A stretch of DNA of 64,000 nt from Limanda limanda. Taxonomy: Eukaryota; Chordata; Actinopteri; Pleuronectiformes; Pleuronectidae. Shown here piece after piece: positions 25,270 through 39,300 of this stretch. The notes beneath the pieces are model-generated. The model was not told where the DNA came from. It was given only the letters and a program-made list of their open reading frames with translations, and did not search any database. A program made the position numbers and the translations under genes. The stretch is from positions 1-64,000 of the forward strand of contig NW_026870549.1 of NCBI RefSeq assembly GCF_963576545.1, read 5' to 3'. The first letter of the stretch is position 1. Every line of letters begins with the position of its first letter.

Positions 25270-28200
25270 CAAGTCTCTCCGACCTTCACAAAAAAAGTTA
25301 TTCAAGAATATCTCTTTCTCCTATGTGCTTTCATCCCTAACCCTAACCCTAACCCTTCCGAAAGTCGGAGAAGCTCAAGGATGGTACCGATCGATGCGCG
25401 CTACCCCATTTAGTGGGGGTAGAGCCTACTTGCAAGTCTCTCCGACCTTCACAAAAAAAGTTATTCAAGAATATCTCTTTCTCCTATGTGCTTTCATCCC
25501 TAACCCTAACCCTAACCCTTCCGAAAGTCGGAGAAGCTCAAGGATGGTACCGATCGATGCGCGCTACCCCATTTAGTGGGGGTAGAGCCTACTTGCAAGT
25601 CTCTCCGACCTTCACAAAAAAAGTTATTCAAGAATATCTCTTTCTCCTATGTGCTTTCATCCCTAACCCTAACCCTAACCCTTCCGAAAGTCGGAGAAGC
25701 TCAAGGATGGTACCGATCGATGCGCGCTACCCCATTTAGTGGGGGTATAGCCTACTTGCAAGTCTCTCCGACCTTCACAAAAAAAGTTATTCAAGAATAT
25801 CTCCTCAGATTTGGGGGAATTTCGTCGGTCGACCTCTTCCGATGGTCGTACAAGCTCGAGGATGGTACCAATCGATCCGCAGGACCCAAATTAGTCCAGA
25901 TGCAACCACTTTTCAAGTCTCTCCGACCTTCACAAAAAAAGTTATTCAAGAATATCTCTTTCTCCTATGTGCTTTCATCCCTAACCCTAACCCTAACCCT
26001 TCCGAAAGTCGGAGAAGCTCAAGGATGGTACCGATCGATGCGCGCTACCCCATTTAGTGGGGGTAGAGCCTACTTGCAAGTCTCTCCGACCTTCACAAAA
26101 AACGTTATTCAAGAATATCTCTTTCTCCTATGTGCTTTCATCCCTAACCCTAACCCTAACCCTTCCGAAAGTCGGAGAAGCTCAAGGATGGTACCGATCG
26201 ATGCGCGCTACCCCATTTAGTGGGGGTAGAGCCTACTTGCAAGTCTCTCCGACCTTCACAAAAAAAGTTATTCAAGAATATCTCCTCAGATTTGGGGGAA
26301 TTTCGTCGGTCGACCTCTTCCGAAGGTCGTACAAGCTCGGGGATGGTACCAATCGATCCGCAGGACCCAAATTAGTCCAGATGCAACCACTTTCCAAGTC
26401 TCTCCGACCTTCACAAAAAAAGTTATTCAAGAATATCTCTTTCTCCTATGTGCTTTCATCCCTAACCCTAACCCTAACCCTTCCGAAAGTCGGAGAAGCT
26501 CAAGGATGGTACCGATCGATGCGCGCTACCCCATTTAGTGGGGGTATAGCCTACTTGCAAGTCTCTCCGACCTTCACAAAAAAAGTTATTCAAGAATATC
26601 TCTTTCTCCTATGTGCTTTCATCCCTAACCCTAACCCTAACCCTTCCGAAAGTCGGAGAAGCTCAAGGATGGTACTGATCGATGCGCGCTACCCCATTTA
26701 GTGGGGGTAGAGCCTACTTGCAAGTCTCTCCGACCTTCACAAAAAAAGTTATTCAAGAATATCTCTTTCTCCTATGTGCTTTCATCCCTAACCCTAACCC
26801 TTCCGAAAGTCGGAGAAGCTCAAGGATGGTACCGATCGATGCGCGCTACCCCATTTAGTGGGGGTAGAGCCTACTTGCAAGTCTCTCCGACCTTCACAAA
26901 AAAAGTTATTCAAGAATATCTCCTCAGATTTGGGGGAATTTCGTCGGTCGACCTCTTCCGAAGGTCGTACAAGCTCGGGGATGGTACCAATCGATCCGCA
27001 GGACCCAAATTAGTCCAGATGCAACCACTTTCCAAGTCTCTCCGACCTTCACAAAAAAAGTTATTCAAGAATATCTCTTTCTCCTATGTGCTTTCATCCC
27101 TAACCCTAACCCTTCCGAAAGTCGGAGAAGCTCAAGGATGGTACCGATCGATGCGCGCTACCCCATTTAGTGGGGGTAGAGCCTACTTGCAAGTCTCTCC
27201 GACCTTCACAAAAAAAGTTATTCAAGAATATCTCTTTCTCCTATGTGCTTTCATCCCTAACCCTAACCCTAACCCTTCCGAAAGTCGGAGAAGCTCAAGG
27301 ATGGTACCGATCGATGCGCGCTACCCCATTTAGTGGGGGTAGAGCCTACTTGCAAGTCTCTCCGACCTTCACAAAAAAAGTTATTCAAGAATATCTCTTT
27401 CTCCTATGTGCTTTCATCCCTAACCCTAACCCTAACCCTTCCGAAAGTCGGAGAAGCTCAAGGATGGTACCGATCGATGCGCGCTACCCCATTTAGTGGG
27501 GGTAGAGCCTACTTGCAAGTCTCTCCGACCTTCACAAAAAAGGTTATTCAAGAATATCTCTTTCTCCTATGTGCTTTCATCCCTAACCCTAACCCTAACC
27601 CTTCCGAAAGTCGGAGAAGCTCAAGGATGGTACCGATCGATGCGCGCAACCCCATTTAGTGGGGGTAGAGCCTACTTGCAAGTCTCTCCGACCTTCACAA
27701 AAAAAGTTATTCAAGAATATCTCTTTCTCCTATGTGCTTTCATCCCTAACCCTAACCCTTCCGAAAGTCGGAAAAGCTCAAGGATGGTACCGATCGATGT
27801 GCGCTACCCCATTTAGTGGGGGTAGAGCCTACTTGCAAGTCTCTCCGACCTTCACAAAAAAAGTTATTCAAGAATATCTCTTTCTCCTATGTGCTTTCAT
27901 CCCTAACCCTAACCCTAACCCTTCCGAAAGTCGGAGAAGCTCAAAGATGGTACCGATCAATGCGCGCTACCCCATTTAGTGGGGGTAGAGCCTACTTGCA
28001 AGTCTCTCCGACCTTCACAAAAAAAGTTATTCAAGAATATCTCTTTCTCCTATGTGCTTTCATCCCTAACCCTAACCCTAACCCTTCCGAAAGTCGGAGA
28101 AGCTCAAGGATGGTAACGATCGATGCGCGCTACCCCATTTAGTGGGGGTAGAGCCTACTTGCAAGTCTCTCCGACCTTCACAAAAAAAGTTATTCAAGAA

Positions 28201-30079
28201 TATCTCTTTCTCCTATGTGCTTTCATCCCTAACCCTAACCCTAACCCTTCCGAAAGTCGGAGAAGCTCAAGGATGGTACCGATCGATGCGCGCTACCCCA
28301 TTTAGTGGGGGTAGAGACTACTTGCAAGTCTCTCCGACCTTCACAAAAAAAGTTATTCAAGAATATCTCCTCAGATTTGAGGGAATTTCGTCGGTCGACC
28401 TCTTCCGAAGGTCGTACAAGCTCGGGGATGGTACCAATCGATCCGCAGGACCCAAATTAGTCCAGATGCAACCACTTTCCAAGTCTCTCCGACCTTCACA
28501 AAAAAAGTTATTCAAGAATATCTCTTTCTCCTATGTGCTTTCATCCCTAACCCTAACCCTAACCCTTCCGAAAGTCGGAGAAGCTCAAGGATGGTACCGA
28601 TCGATGCGCGCTACCCCATTTAGTGGGGGTAGAGCCTACTTGCAAGTCTCTCCGACCTTCACAAAAAACGTTATTCAAGAATATCTCTTTCTCCTATGTG
28701 CTTTCATCCCTAACCCTAACCCTAACCCTTCCGAAAGTCGGAGAAGCTCAAGGATGGTACTGATCGATGCGCGCTACCCCATTTAGTGGGGGTAGAGCCT
28801 ACTTGCAAGTCTCTCCGACCTTCACAAAAAAAGTTATTCAAGAATATCTCCTCAGATTTGGGGGAATTTCGTCGGTCGACCTCTTCCGAAGGTCGTACAA
28901 GCTCGGGGATGGTACCAATCGATCCGCAGGACCCAAATTAGTCCAGATGCAACCACTTTCCAAGTCTCTCCGACCTTCACAAAAAAAGTTATTCAAGAAT
29001 ATCTCTTTCTCCTATGTGCTTTCATCCCTAACCCTAACCCTAACCCTTCCGAAAGTCGGAGAAGCTCAAGGATGGTACCGATCGATGCGCGCTACCCCAT
29101 TTAGTGGGGGTAGAGCCTACTTGCAAGTCTCTCCGACCTTCACAAAAAAAGTTATTCAAGAATATCTCTTTCTCCTATGTGCTTTCATCCCTAACCCTAA
29201 CCCTTCCGAAAGTCGGAGAAGCTCAAGGATGGTACCGATCGATGCGCGCTACCCCATTTAGTGGGGGTAGAGCCTACTTGCAAGTCTCTCCGACCTTCAC
29301 AAAAAAAGTTATTCAAGAATATCTCCTCAGATTTGGGGGAATTTCGTCGGTCGACCTCTTCCGAAGGTCGTACAAGCTCGGGGATGGTACCAATCGATCC
29401 GCAGGACCCAAATTAGTCCAGATGCAACCACTTTCCAAGTCTCTCCGACCTTCACAAAAAAAGTTATTCAAGAATATCTCTTTCTCCTATGTGCTTTCAT
29501 CCCTAACCCTAACCCTAACCCTTCCGAAAGTCGGAGAAGCTCAAGGATGGTACCGATCGATGTGCGCTACCCCATTTAGTGGGGGTAGAGCCTACTTGCA
29601 AGTCTCTCCGACCTTCACAAAAAAAGTTATTCAAGAATATCTCTTTCTCCTATGTGCTTTCATCCCTAACCCTAACCCTAACCCTTCCGAAAGTCGGAGA
29701 AGCTCAAGGATGGTACCGATCGATGCGCGCTACCCCATTTAGTGGGGGTAGAGCCTACTTGCAAGTCTCTCCGACCTTCACAAAAAAAGTTATTCAAGAA
29801 TATCTCTTTCTCCTATGTGCTTTCATCCCTAACCCTAACCCTAACCCTTCCGAAAGTCGGAGAAGCTCAAGGATGGTACCGATCGATGCGCGCTACCCCA
29901 TTTAGTGGGGGTAGAGCCTACTTGCAAGTCTCTCCGACCTTCACAAAAAAAGTTATTCAAGAATATCTCCTCAGATTTGGGGGAATTTCGTCGGTCGACC
30001 TCTTCCGAAGGTCGTACAAGCTCGGGGATGGTACCAATCGATCCGCAGGACCCAAATTAGTCCAGATGCAACCACTTTC

Positions 30080-31220
30080 CAAGTCTCTCCGACCTTCACA
30101 AAAAAAGTTATTCAAGAATATCTCTTTCTCCTATGTGCTTTCATCCCTAACCCTAACCCTAACCCTTCCGAAAGTCGGAGAAGCTCAAGGATGGTACCGA
30201 TCGATGTGCGCTACCCCATTTAGTGGGGGTAGAGCCTACTTGCAAGTCTCTCCGACCTTCACAAAAAAAGTTATTCAAGAATATCTCTTTCTCCTATGTG
30301 CTTTCATCCCTAACCCTAACCCTAACCCTTCCGAAAGTCGGAGAAGCTCAAGGATGGTACCGATCGATGTGCGCTACCCCATTTAGTGGGGGTAGAGCCT
30401 ACTTGCAAGTCTCTCCGACCTTCACAAAAAAAGTTATTCAAGAATATCTCTTTCTCCTATGTGCTTTCATCCCTAACCCTAACCCTAACCCTTCCGAAAG
30501 TCGGAGAAGCTCAAGGATGGTACCGATCGATGTGCGCTACCCCATTTAGTGGGGGTAGAGCCTACTTGCAAGTCTCTCCGACCTTCACAAAAAAAGTTAT
30601 TCAAGAATATCTCTTTCTCCTATGTGCTTTCATCCCTAACCCTAACCCTAACCCTTCCGAAAGTCGGAGAAGCTCAAGGATGGTACCGATCGATGCGCGC
30701 TACCCCATTTAGTGGGGGTAGAGCCTACTTGCAAGTCTCTCCGACCTTCACAAAAAAAGTTATTCAAGAATATCTCTTTCTCCTATGTGCTTTCATCCCT
30801 AACCCTAACCCTAACCCTTCCGAAAGTCGGAGAAGCTCAAGGATGGTACCGATCGATGTGCGCTACCCCATTTAGTGGGGGTAGAGCCTACTTGCAAGTC
30901 TCTCCGACCTTCACAAAAAAAGTTATTCAAGAATATCTCTTTCTCCTATGTGCTTTCATCCCTAACCCTAACCCTAACCCTTCCGAAAGTCGGAGAAGCT
31001 CAAGGATGGTACCGATCGATGTGCGCTACCCCATTTAGTGGGGGTAGAGCCTACTTGCAAGTCTCTCCGACCTTCACAAAAAAAGTTATTCAAGAATATC
31101 TCTTTCTCCTATGTGCTTTCATCCCTAACCCTAACCCTAACCCTTCCGAAAGTCGGAGAAGCTCAAGGATGGTACCGATCGATGCGCGCTACCCCATTTA
31201 GTGGGGGTAGAGCCTACTTG
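30080..31220. repeat. 489-bp A triplet, two copies (higher-order copy I)
   Basis: Seven A monomers lie between the B at 29925 and the B at 31221. At monomer position 128 (GATGYGCGC) they read T, T, T, C, T, T, C, that is, one T monomer followed by two T-T-C triplets of 489 bp. Confidence 0.9.
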
Positions 31221-33632
31221 CAAGTCTCTCCGACCTTCACAAAAAAAGTTATTCAAGAATATCTCCTCAGATTTGGGGGAATTTCGTCGGTCGACCTCTT
31301 CCGAAGGTCGTACAAGCTCGGGGATGGTACCAATCGATCTGCAGGACCCAAATTAGTCCAGATGCAACCACTTTCCAAGTCTCTCCGACCTTCACAAAAA
31401 AAGTTATTCAAGAATATCTCTTTCTCCTATGTGCTTTCATCCCTAACCCTAACCCTAACCCTTCCGAAAGTCGGAGAAGCTCAAGGATGGTACCGATCGA
31501 TGCGCGCAACCCCATTTAGTGGGGGTAGAGCCTACTTGCAAGTCTCTCCGACCTTCACAAAAAAAGTTATTCAAGAATATCTCTTTCTCCTATGTGCTTT
31601 CATCCCTAACCCTAACCCTAACCCTTCCGAAAGTCGGAGAAGCTCAAGGATGGTACCGATCGATGCGCGCTACCCCATTTAGTGGGGGTAGAGCCTACTT
31701 GCAAGTCTCTCCGACCTTCACAAAAAAAGTTATTCAAGAATATCTCTTTCTCCTATGTGCTTTCATCCCTAACCCTAACCCTAACCCTTCCGAAAGTCGG
31801 AGAAGCTCAAGGATGGTACCGATCGATGCGCGCTACCCCATTTAGTGGGGGTAGAGCCTACTTGCAAGTCTCTCCGACCTTCACAAAAAACGTTATTCAA
31901 GAATATCTCTTTCTCCTATGTGCTTTCATCCCTAACCCTAACCCTAACCCTTCCGAAAGTCGGAGAAGCTCAAGGATGGTACTGATCGATGCGCGCTACC
32001 CCATTTAGTGGGGGTAGAGCCTACTTGCAAGTCTCTCCGACCTTCACAAAAAAAGTTATTCAAGAATATCTCCTCAGATTTGGGGGAATTTCGTCGGTCG
32101 ACCTCTTCCGAAGGTCGTACAAGCTCGGGGATGGTACCAATCGATCCGCAGGACCCAAATTAGTCCAGATGCAACCACTTTCCAAGTCTCTCCGACCTTC
32201 ACAAAAAAAGTTATTCAAGAATATCTCTTTCTCCTATGTGCTTTCATCCCTAACCCTAACCCTAACCCTTCCGAAAGTCGGAGAAGCTCAAGGATGGTAC
32301 CGATCGATGCGCGCTACCCCATTTAGTGGGGGTAGAGCCTACTTGCAAGTCTCTCCGACCTTCACAAAAAAAGTTATTCAAGAATATCTCTTTCTCCTAT
32401 GTGCTTTCATCCCTAACCCTAACCCTAACCCTTCCGATAGTCGGAGAAGCTCAAGGATGGTACCGATCGATGCGCGCTACCCCATTTAGTGGGGGTAGAG
32501 CCTACTTGCAAGTCTCTCCGACCTTCACAAAAAAAGTTATTCAAGAATATCTCTTTCTCCTATGTGCTTTCATCCCTAACCCTAACCCTAACCCTTCCGA
32601 AAGTCGGAGAAGCTCAAGGATGGTACTGATCGATGCGCGTTACCCCATTTAGTGGGGGTAGAGCCTACTTGCAAGTCTCTCCGACCTTCACAAAAAAAGT
32701 TATTCAAGAATATCTCCTCAGATTTGGGGGAATTTCGTCGGTCGACCTCTTCCGAAGGTCGTACAAGCTCGGGGATGGTACCAATCGATCCGCAGGACCC
32801 AAATTAGTCCAGATGCAACCACTTTCCAAGTCTCTCCGACCTTCACAAAAAAAGTTATTCAAGAATATCTCTTTCTCCTATGTGCTTTCATCCCTAACCC
32901 TAACCCTAACCCTTCCGAAAGTCGGAGAAGCTCAAGGATGGTACCGATCGATGCGCGCAACCCCATTTAGTGGGGGTAGAGCCTACTTGCAAGTCTCTCC
33001 GACCTTCACAAAAAAAGTTATTCAAGAATATCTCCTCAGATTTGGGGGAATTTCGTCGGTCGACCTCTTCCGAAGGTCGTACAAGCTCGGGGATGGTACC
33101 AATCGATCCGCAGGACCCAAATTAGTCCAGATGCAACCACTTTCCAAGTCTCTCCGACCTTCACAAAAAAGTTATTCAAGAATATCTCTTTCTCCTATGT
33201 GCTTTCATCCCTAACCCTAACCCTAACACTTCCGAAAGTCGGAGAAGCTCAAGGATGGTACCGATCGATGCGCGCTACCCCATTTAGTGGGGGTAGAGCC
33301 TACTTGCAAGTCTCTCCGACCTTCACAAAAAAAGTTATTCAAGAATATCTCTTTCTCCTATGTGCTTTCATCCCTAACCCTAACCCTAACCCTTCCGAAA
33401 GTCGGAGAAGCTCAAGGATGGTAACGATCGATGCGCGCTACCCCATTTAGTGGGGGTAGAGCCTACTTGCAAGTCTCTCCGACCTTCACAAAAAAAGTTA
33501 TTCAAGAATATCTCTTTCTCCTATGTGCTTTCATCCCTAACCCTAACCCTAACCCTTCCGAAAGTCGGAGAAGCTCAAGGATGGTACCGATCGATGCGCG
33601 CTACCCCATTTAGTGGGGGTATAGCCTACTTG

Positions 33633-33787
33633 CAAGTCTCTCCGACCTTCACAAAAAAAGTTATTCAAGAATATCTCCTCAGATTTGGGGGAATTTCGTC
33701 GGTCGACCTCTTCCGAAGGTCGTACAAGCTCGAGGATGGTACCAATCGATCCGCAGGACCCAAATTAGTCCAGATGCAACCACTTTC
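33633..33787. repeat. Chimeric B monomer
   Basis: The left part matches the GCTCGAGG-type B monomers: it is preceded by GGGGGTATAGCC and has CTCGAGG at 33729-33735. The right end has ACTTTCCAAG as in ordinary B monomers. Every other GCTCGAGG-type B in the window (9361, 14019, 15787, 18689, 22715, 25759, 37329, 40379, 47764) ends ACTTTTCAAG. The following A carries GCTCAATGATGG, otherwise found only after the ordinary B that comes one A later. The best reading is a crossover inside B, between 33736 and about 33786, with loss of one A plus one B (318 bp). Confidence 0.82.
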
Positions 33788-35572
33788 CAAGTCTCTCCGA
33801 CCTTCACAAAAAAAGTTATTCAAGAATATCTCTTTCTCCTATGTGCTTTCATCCCTAACCCTAACCCTAACCCTTCCGAAAGTCGGAGAAGCTCAATGAT
33901 GGTACCGATCGATGCGCGCTACCCCATTTAGTGGGGGTAGAGCCTACTTGCAAGTCTCTCCGACCTTCACAAAAAACGTTATTCAAGAATATCTCTTTCT
34001 CCTATGTGCTTTCATCCCTAACCCTAACCCTAACCCTTCCGAAAGTCGGAGAAGCTCAAGGATGGTACCGATCGATGCGCGCTACCCCATTTAGTGGGGG
34101 TAGAGCCTACTTGCAAGTCTCTCCGACCTTCACAAAAAAAGTTATTCAAGAATATCTCTTTCTCCTATGTGCTTTCATCCCTAACCCTAACCCTAACCCT
34201 TCCGAAAGTCGGAGAAGCTCAAGGATGGTACCGATCGATGCGCGCTACCCCATTTAGTGGGGGTAGAGCCTACTTGCAAGTCTCTCCGACCTTCACAAAA
34301 AAAGTTATTCAAGAATATCTCTTTCTCCTATGTGCTTTCATCCCTAACCCTAACCCTAACCCTTCCGAAAGTCGGAGAAGCTCAAGGATGGTACCGATCG
34401 ATGCGCGCTACCCCATTTAGTGGGGGTAGAGCCTACTTGCAAGTCTCTCCGACCTTCACAAAAAAAGTTATTCAAGAATATCTCTTTCTCCTATGTGCTT
34501 TCATCCCTAACCCTAACCCTAACCCTTCCGAAAGTCGGAGAAGCTCAAGGATGGTACCGATCGATGCGCGCAACCCCATTTAGTGGGGGTAGAGCCTACT
34601 TGCAAGTCTCTCCGACCTTCACAAAAAAAGTTATTCAAGAATATCTCTTTCTCCTATGTGCTTTCATCCCTAACCCTAACCCTAACCCTTCCGAAAGTCG
34701 GAGAAGCTCAAGGATGGTACCGATCGATGTGCGCTACCCCATTTAGTGGGGGTAGAGCCTACTTGCAAGTCTCTCCGACCTTCACAAAAAAAGTTATTCA
34801 AGAATATCTCTTTCTCCTATGTGCTTTCATCCCTAACCCTAACCCTAACCCTTCCGAAAGTCGGAGAAGCTCAAGGATGGTACCGATCGATGCGCGCTAC
34901 CCCATTTAGTGGGGGTAGAGCCTACTTGCAAGTCTCTCCGACCTTCACAAAAAAAGTTATTCAAGAATATCTCTTTCTCCTATGTGCTTTCATCCCTAAC
35001 CCTAACCCTAACCCTTCCGAAAGTCGGAGAAGCTCAAGGATGGTAACGATCGATGCGCGCTACCCCATTTAGTGGGGGTAGAGCCTACTTGCAAGTCTCT
35101 CCGACCTTCACAAAAAAAGTTATTCAAGAATATCTCTTTCTCCTATGTGCTTTCATCCCTAACCCTAACCCTAACCCTTCCGAAAGTCGGAGAAGCTCAA
35201 GGATGGTACCGATCGATGCGCGCTACCCCATTTAGTGGGGGTAGAGCCTACTTGCAAGTCTCTCCGACCTTCACAAAAAAAGTTATTCAAGAATATCTCC
35301 TCAGATTTGGGGGAATTTCGTCGGTCGACCTCTTCCGAAGGTCGTACAAGCTCGGGGATGGTACCAATCGATCCGCAGGACCCAAATTAGTCCAGATGCA
35401 ACCACTTTCCAAGTCTCTCCGACCTTCACAAAAAAAGTTATTCAAGAATATCTCTTTCTCCTATGTGCTTTCATCCCTAACCCTAACCCTAACCCTTCCG
35501 AAAGTCGGAGAAGCTCAAGGATGGTACCGATCGATGCGCGCTACCCCATTTAGTGGGGGTAGAGCCTACTTG

Positions 35573-35723
35573 CAAGTCTCTCCGACCTTCACAAAAAACG
35601 TTATTCAAGAATATCTCTTTCTCCTATGTGCTTTCATCCCTAACCCTTCCGAAAGTCGGAGAAGCTCAAGGATGGTACTGATCGATGCGCGCTACCCCAT
35701 TTAGTGGGGGTAGAGCCTACTTG
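35573..35723. repeat. A monomer with a one-hexamer telomeric tract (151 bp)
   Basis: The tract near 35639-35647 has one CCCTAA plus CCC, 12 bp shorter than standard, the only such case seen. The aligned monomer in the older copy (near 21010) has the full tract, so two hexamers were lost after duplication. Confidence 0.92.
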
Positions 35724-36367
35724 CAAGTCTCTCCGACCTTCACAAAAAAAGTTATTCAAGAATATCTCCTCAGATTTGGGGGAATTTCGTCGGTCGACCT
35801 CTTCCGAAGGTCGTACAAGCTCGGGGATGGTACCAATCGATCCGCAGGACCCAAATTAGTCCAGATGCAACCACTTTCCAAGTCTCTCCGACCTTCACAA
35901 AAAAAGTTATTCAAGAATATCTCTTTCTCCTATGTGCTTTCATCCCTAACCCTAACCCTAACCCTTCCGAAAGTCGGAGAAGCTCAAGGATGGTACCGAT
36001 CGATGCGCGCTACCCCATTTAGTGGGGGTAGAGCCTACTTGCAAGTCTCTCCGACCTTCACAAAAAAAGTTATTCAAGAATATCTCTTTCTCCTATGTGC
36101 TTTCATCCCTAACCCTAACCCTAACCCTTCCGATAGTCGGAGAAGCTCAAGGATGGTACCGATCGATGCGCGCTACCCCATTTAGTGGGGGTAGAGCCTA
36201 CTTGCAAGTCTCTCCGACCTTCACAAAAAAAGTTATTCAAGAATATCTCTTTCTCCTATGTGCTTTCATCCCTAACCCTAACCCTAACCCTTCCGAAAGT
36301 CGGAGAAGCTCAAGGATGGTACTGATCGATGCGCGCTACCCCATTTAGTGGGGGTAGAGCCTACTTG

Positions 36368-39300
36368 CAAGTCTCTCCGACCTTCACAAAAAAAGTTATT
36401 CAAGAATATCTCCTCAGATTTGGGGGAATTTCGTCGGTCGACCTCTTCCGAAGGTCGTACAAGCTCGGGGATGGTACCAATCGATCCGCAGGACCCAAAT
36501 TAGTCCAGATGCAACCACTTTCCAAGTCTCTCCGACCTTCACAAAAAAAGTTATTCAAGAATATCTCTTTCTCCTATGTGCTTTCATCCCTAACCCTAAC
36601 CCTAACCCTTCCGAAAGTCGGAGAAGCTCAAGGATGGTACCGATCGATGCGCGCAACCCCATTTAGTGGGGGTAGAGCCTACTTGCAAGTCTCTCCGACC
36701 TTCACAAAAAAAGTTATTCAAGAATATCTCCTCAGATTTGGGGGAATTTCGTCGGTCGACCTCTTCCGAAGGTCGTACAAGCTCGGGGATGGTACCAATC
36801 GATCCGCAGGACCCAAATTAGTCCAGATGCAACCACTTTCCAAGTCTCTCCGACCTTCACAAAAAAGTTATTCAAGAATATCTCTTTCTCCTATGTGCTT
36901 TCATCCCTAACCCTAACCCTAACACTTCCGAAAGTCGGAGAAGCTCAAGGATGGTACCGATCGATGCGCGCTACCCCATTTAGTGGGGGTAGAGCCTACT
37001 TGCAAGTCTCTCCGACCTTCACAAAAAAAGTTATTCAAGAATATCTCTTTCTCCTATGTGCTTTCATCCCTAACCCTAACCCTAACCCTTCCGAAAGTCG
37101 GAGAAGCTCAAGGATGGTAACGATCGATGCGCGCTACCCCATTTAGTGGGGGTAGAGCCTACTTGCAAGTCTCTCCGACCTTCACAAAAAAAGTTATTCA
37201 AGAATATCTCTTTCTCCTATGTGCTTTCATCCCTAACCCTAACCCTAACCCTTCCGAAAGTCGGAGAAGCTCAAGGATGGTACCGATCGATGCGCGCTAC
37301 CCCATTTAGTGGGGGTATAGCCTACTTGCAAGTCTCTCCGACCTTCACAAAAAAAGTTATTCAAGAATATCTCCTCAGATTTGGGGGAATTTCGTCGGTC
37401 GACCTCTTCCGAAGGTCGTACAAGCTCGAGGATGGTACCAATCGATCCGCAGGACCCAAATTAGTCCAGATGCAACCACTTTTCAAGTCTCTCCGACCTT
37501 CACAAAAAAAGTTATTCAAGAATATCTCTTTCTCCTATGTGCTTTCATCCCTAACCCTAACCCTAACCCTTCCGAAAGTCGGAGAAGCTCAAGGATGGTA
37601 CCGATCGATGCGCGCTACCCCATTTAGTGGGGGTAGAGCCTACTTGCAAGTCTCTCCGACCTTCACAAAAAAAGTTATTCAAGAATATCTCCTCAGATTT
37701 GGGGGAATTTCGTCGGTCGACCTCTTCCGAAGGTCGTACAAGCTCGGGGATGGTACCAATCGATCCGCAGGACCCAAATTAGTCCAGATGCAACCACTTT
37801 CCAAGTCTCTCCGACCTTCACAAAAAAAGTTATTCAAGAATATCTCTTTCTCCTATGTGCTTTCATCCCTAACCCTAACCCTAACCCTTCCGAAAGTCGG
37901 AGAAGCTCAAGGATGGTACCGATCGATGCGCGCTACCCCATTTAGTGGGGGTAGAGCCTACTTGCAAGTCTCTCCGACCTTCACAAAAAAAGTTATTCAA
38001 GAATATCTCTTTCTCCTATGTGCTTTCATCCCTAACCCTAACCCTAACCCTTCCGATAGTCGGAGAAGCTCAAGGATGGTACCGATCGATGCGCGCTACC
38101 CCATTTAGTGGGGGTAGAGCCTACTTGCAAGTCTCTCCGACCTTCACAAAAAAAGTTATTCAAGAATATCTCTTTCTCCTATGTGCTTTCATCCCTAACC
38201 CTAACCCTAACCCTTCCGAAAGTCGGAGAAGCTCAAGGATGGTACTGATCGATGCGCGCTACCCCATTTAGTGGGGGTAGAGCCTACTTGCAAGTCTCTC
38301 CGACCTTCACAAAAAAAGTTATTCAAGAATATCTCCTCAGATTTGGGGGAATTTCGTCGGTCGACCTCTTCCGAAGGTCGTACAAGCTCGGGGATGGTAC
38401 CAATCGATCCGCAGGACCCAAATTAGTCCAGATGCAACCACTTTCCAAGTCTCTCCGACCTTCACAAAAAAAGTTATTCAAGAATATCTCTTTCTCCTAT
38501 GTGCTTTCATCCCTAACCCTAACCCTAACCCTTCCGAAAGTCGGAGAAGCTCAAGGATGGTACCGATCGATGCGCGCAACCCCATTTAGTGGGGGTAGAG
38601 CCTACTTGCAAGTCTCTCCGACCTTCACAAAAAAAGTTATTCAAGAATATCTCTTTCTCCTATGTGCTTTCATCCCTAACCCTAACCCTTCCGAAAGTCG
38701 GAGAAGCTCAAGGATAGTACCGATCGATGCGCGCTACCCCATTTAGTGGGGGTAGAGCCTACTTGCAAGTCTCTCCGACCTTCACAAAAAAAGTTATTCA
38801 AGAATATCTCTTTCTCCTATGTGCTTTCATTGCTAACCCTAACCCTAACCCTTCCGAAAGTCGGAGAAGCTCAAGGATGGTACCGATCGATGCGCGCTAC
38901 CCCATTTAGTGGGGGTAGAGCCTACTTGCAAGTCTCTCCGACCTTCACAAAAAAAGTTATTCAAGAATATCTCTTTCTCCTATGTGCTTTCATCCCTAAC
39001 CCTAACCCTAACCCTTCCGAAAGTCGGAGAAGCTCAAGGATGGTAACAATCGATGCGCGCTACCCCATTTAGTGGGGGTAGAGCCTACTTGCAAGTCTCT
39101 CCGACCTTCACAAAAAAAGTTATTCAAGAATATCTCTTTCTCCTATGTGCTTTCATCCCTAACCCTAACCCTAACCCTTCCGAAAGTCGGAGAAGCTCAA
39201 GGATGGTACTGATCGATGCGCGCTACCCCATTTAGTGGGGGTAGAGCCTACTTGCAAGTCTCTCCGACCTTCACAAAAAAAGTTATTCAAGAATATCTCC

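Larger units (their letters stand above)
21754..32671. repeat. Higher-order repeat copy I (10.9 kb)
   Basis: A-run lengths from the B at 21754 are 1, 3, 1, 3, 5, 2, 3, 2, 3, 8, 2, 2, 3, 7, 4 and 3. Copy II at 36368 has the same list except 4 in place of 7. Private features of copy I include an A monomer with a 6-bp shorter tract at 23832-23988, one missing 2 bp (24146-24306, CTACCATTT), a B with an extra A (25114-25269), and TATAGCC near 26547. It is 483 bp longer than copy II, which equals one 489-bp triplet less the small indels. Confidence 0.88.
32672..36367. repeat. Hybrid segment between higher-order copies I and II
   Basis: Run lengths from 32672 are 1, 3, 9, 2 and 3. The first part matches the start of the ~10.4-kb repeat, including AACACTTCC near 33230 and the A-tract deletion near 33168. 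The later part matches 19.3-21.7 kb at an offset of 14,626 bp, with the nine-A run and GCTCAATGATGG. The switch lies in the chimeric B at 33633-33787. The segment also holds the shortest A monomer (35573-35723, 151 bp). Confidence 0.82.

Noticed and set aside
25030..25305. Minus-strand open frames (this one and 6535-6759)
   Set aside because: They appear only where a 1-bp gain (25198; 6667) shifts the repeat's frame. They are accidents of indels within satellite sequence.
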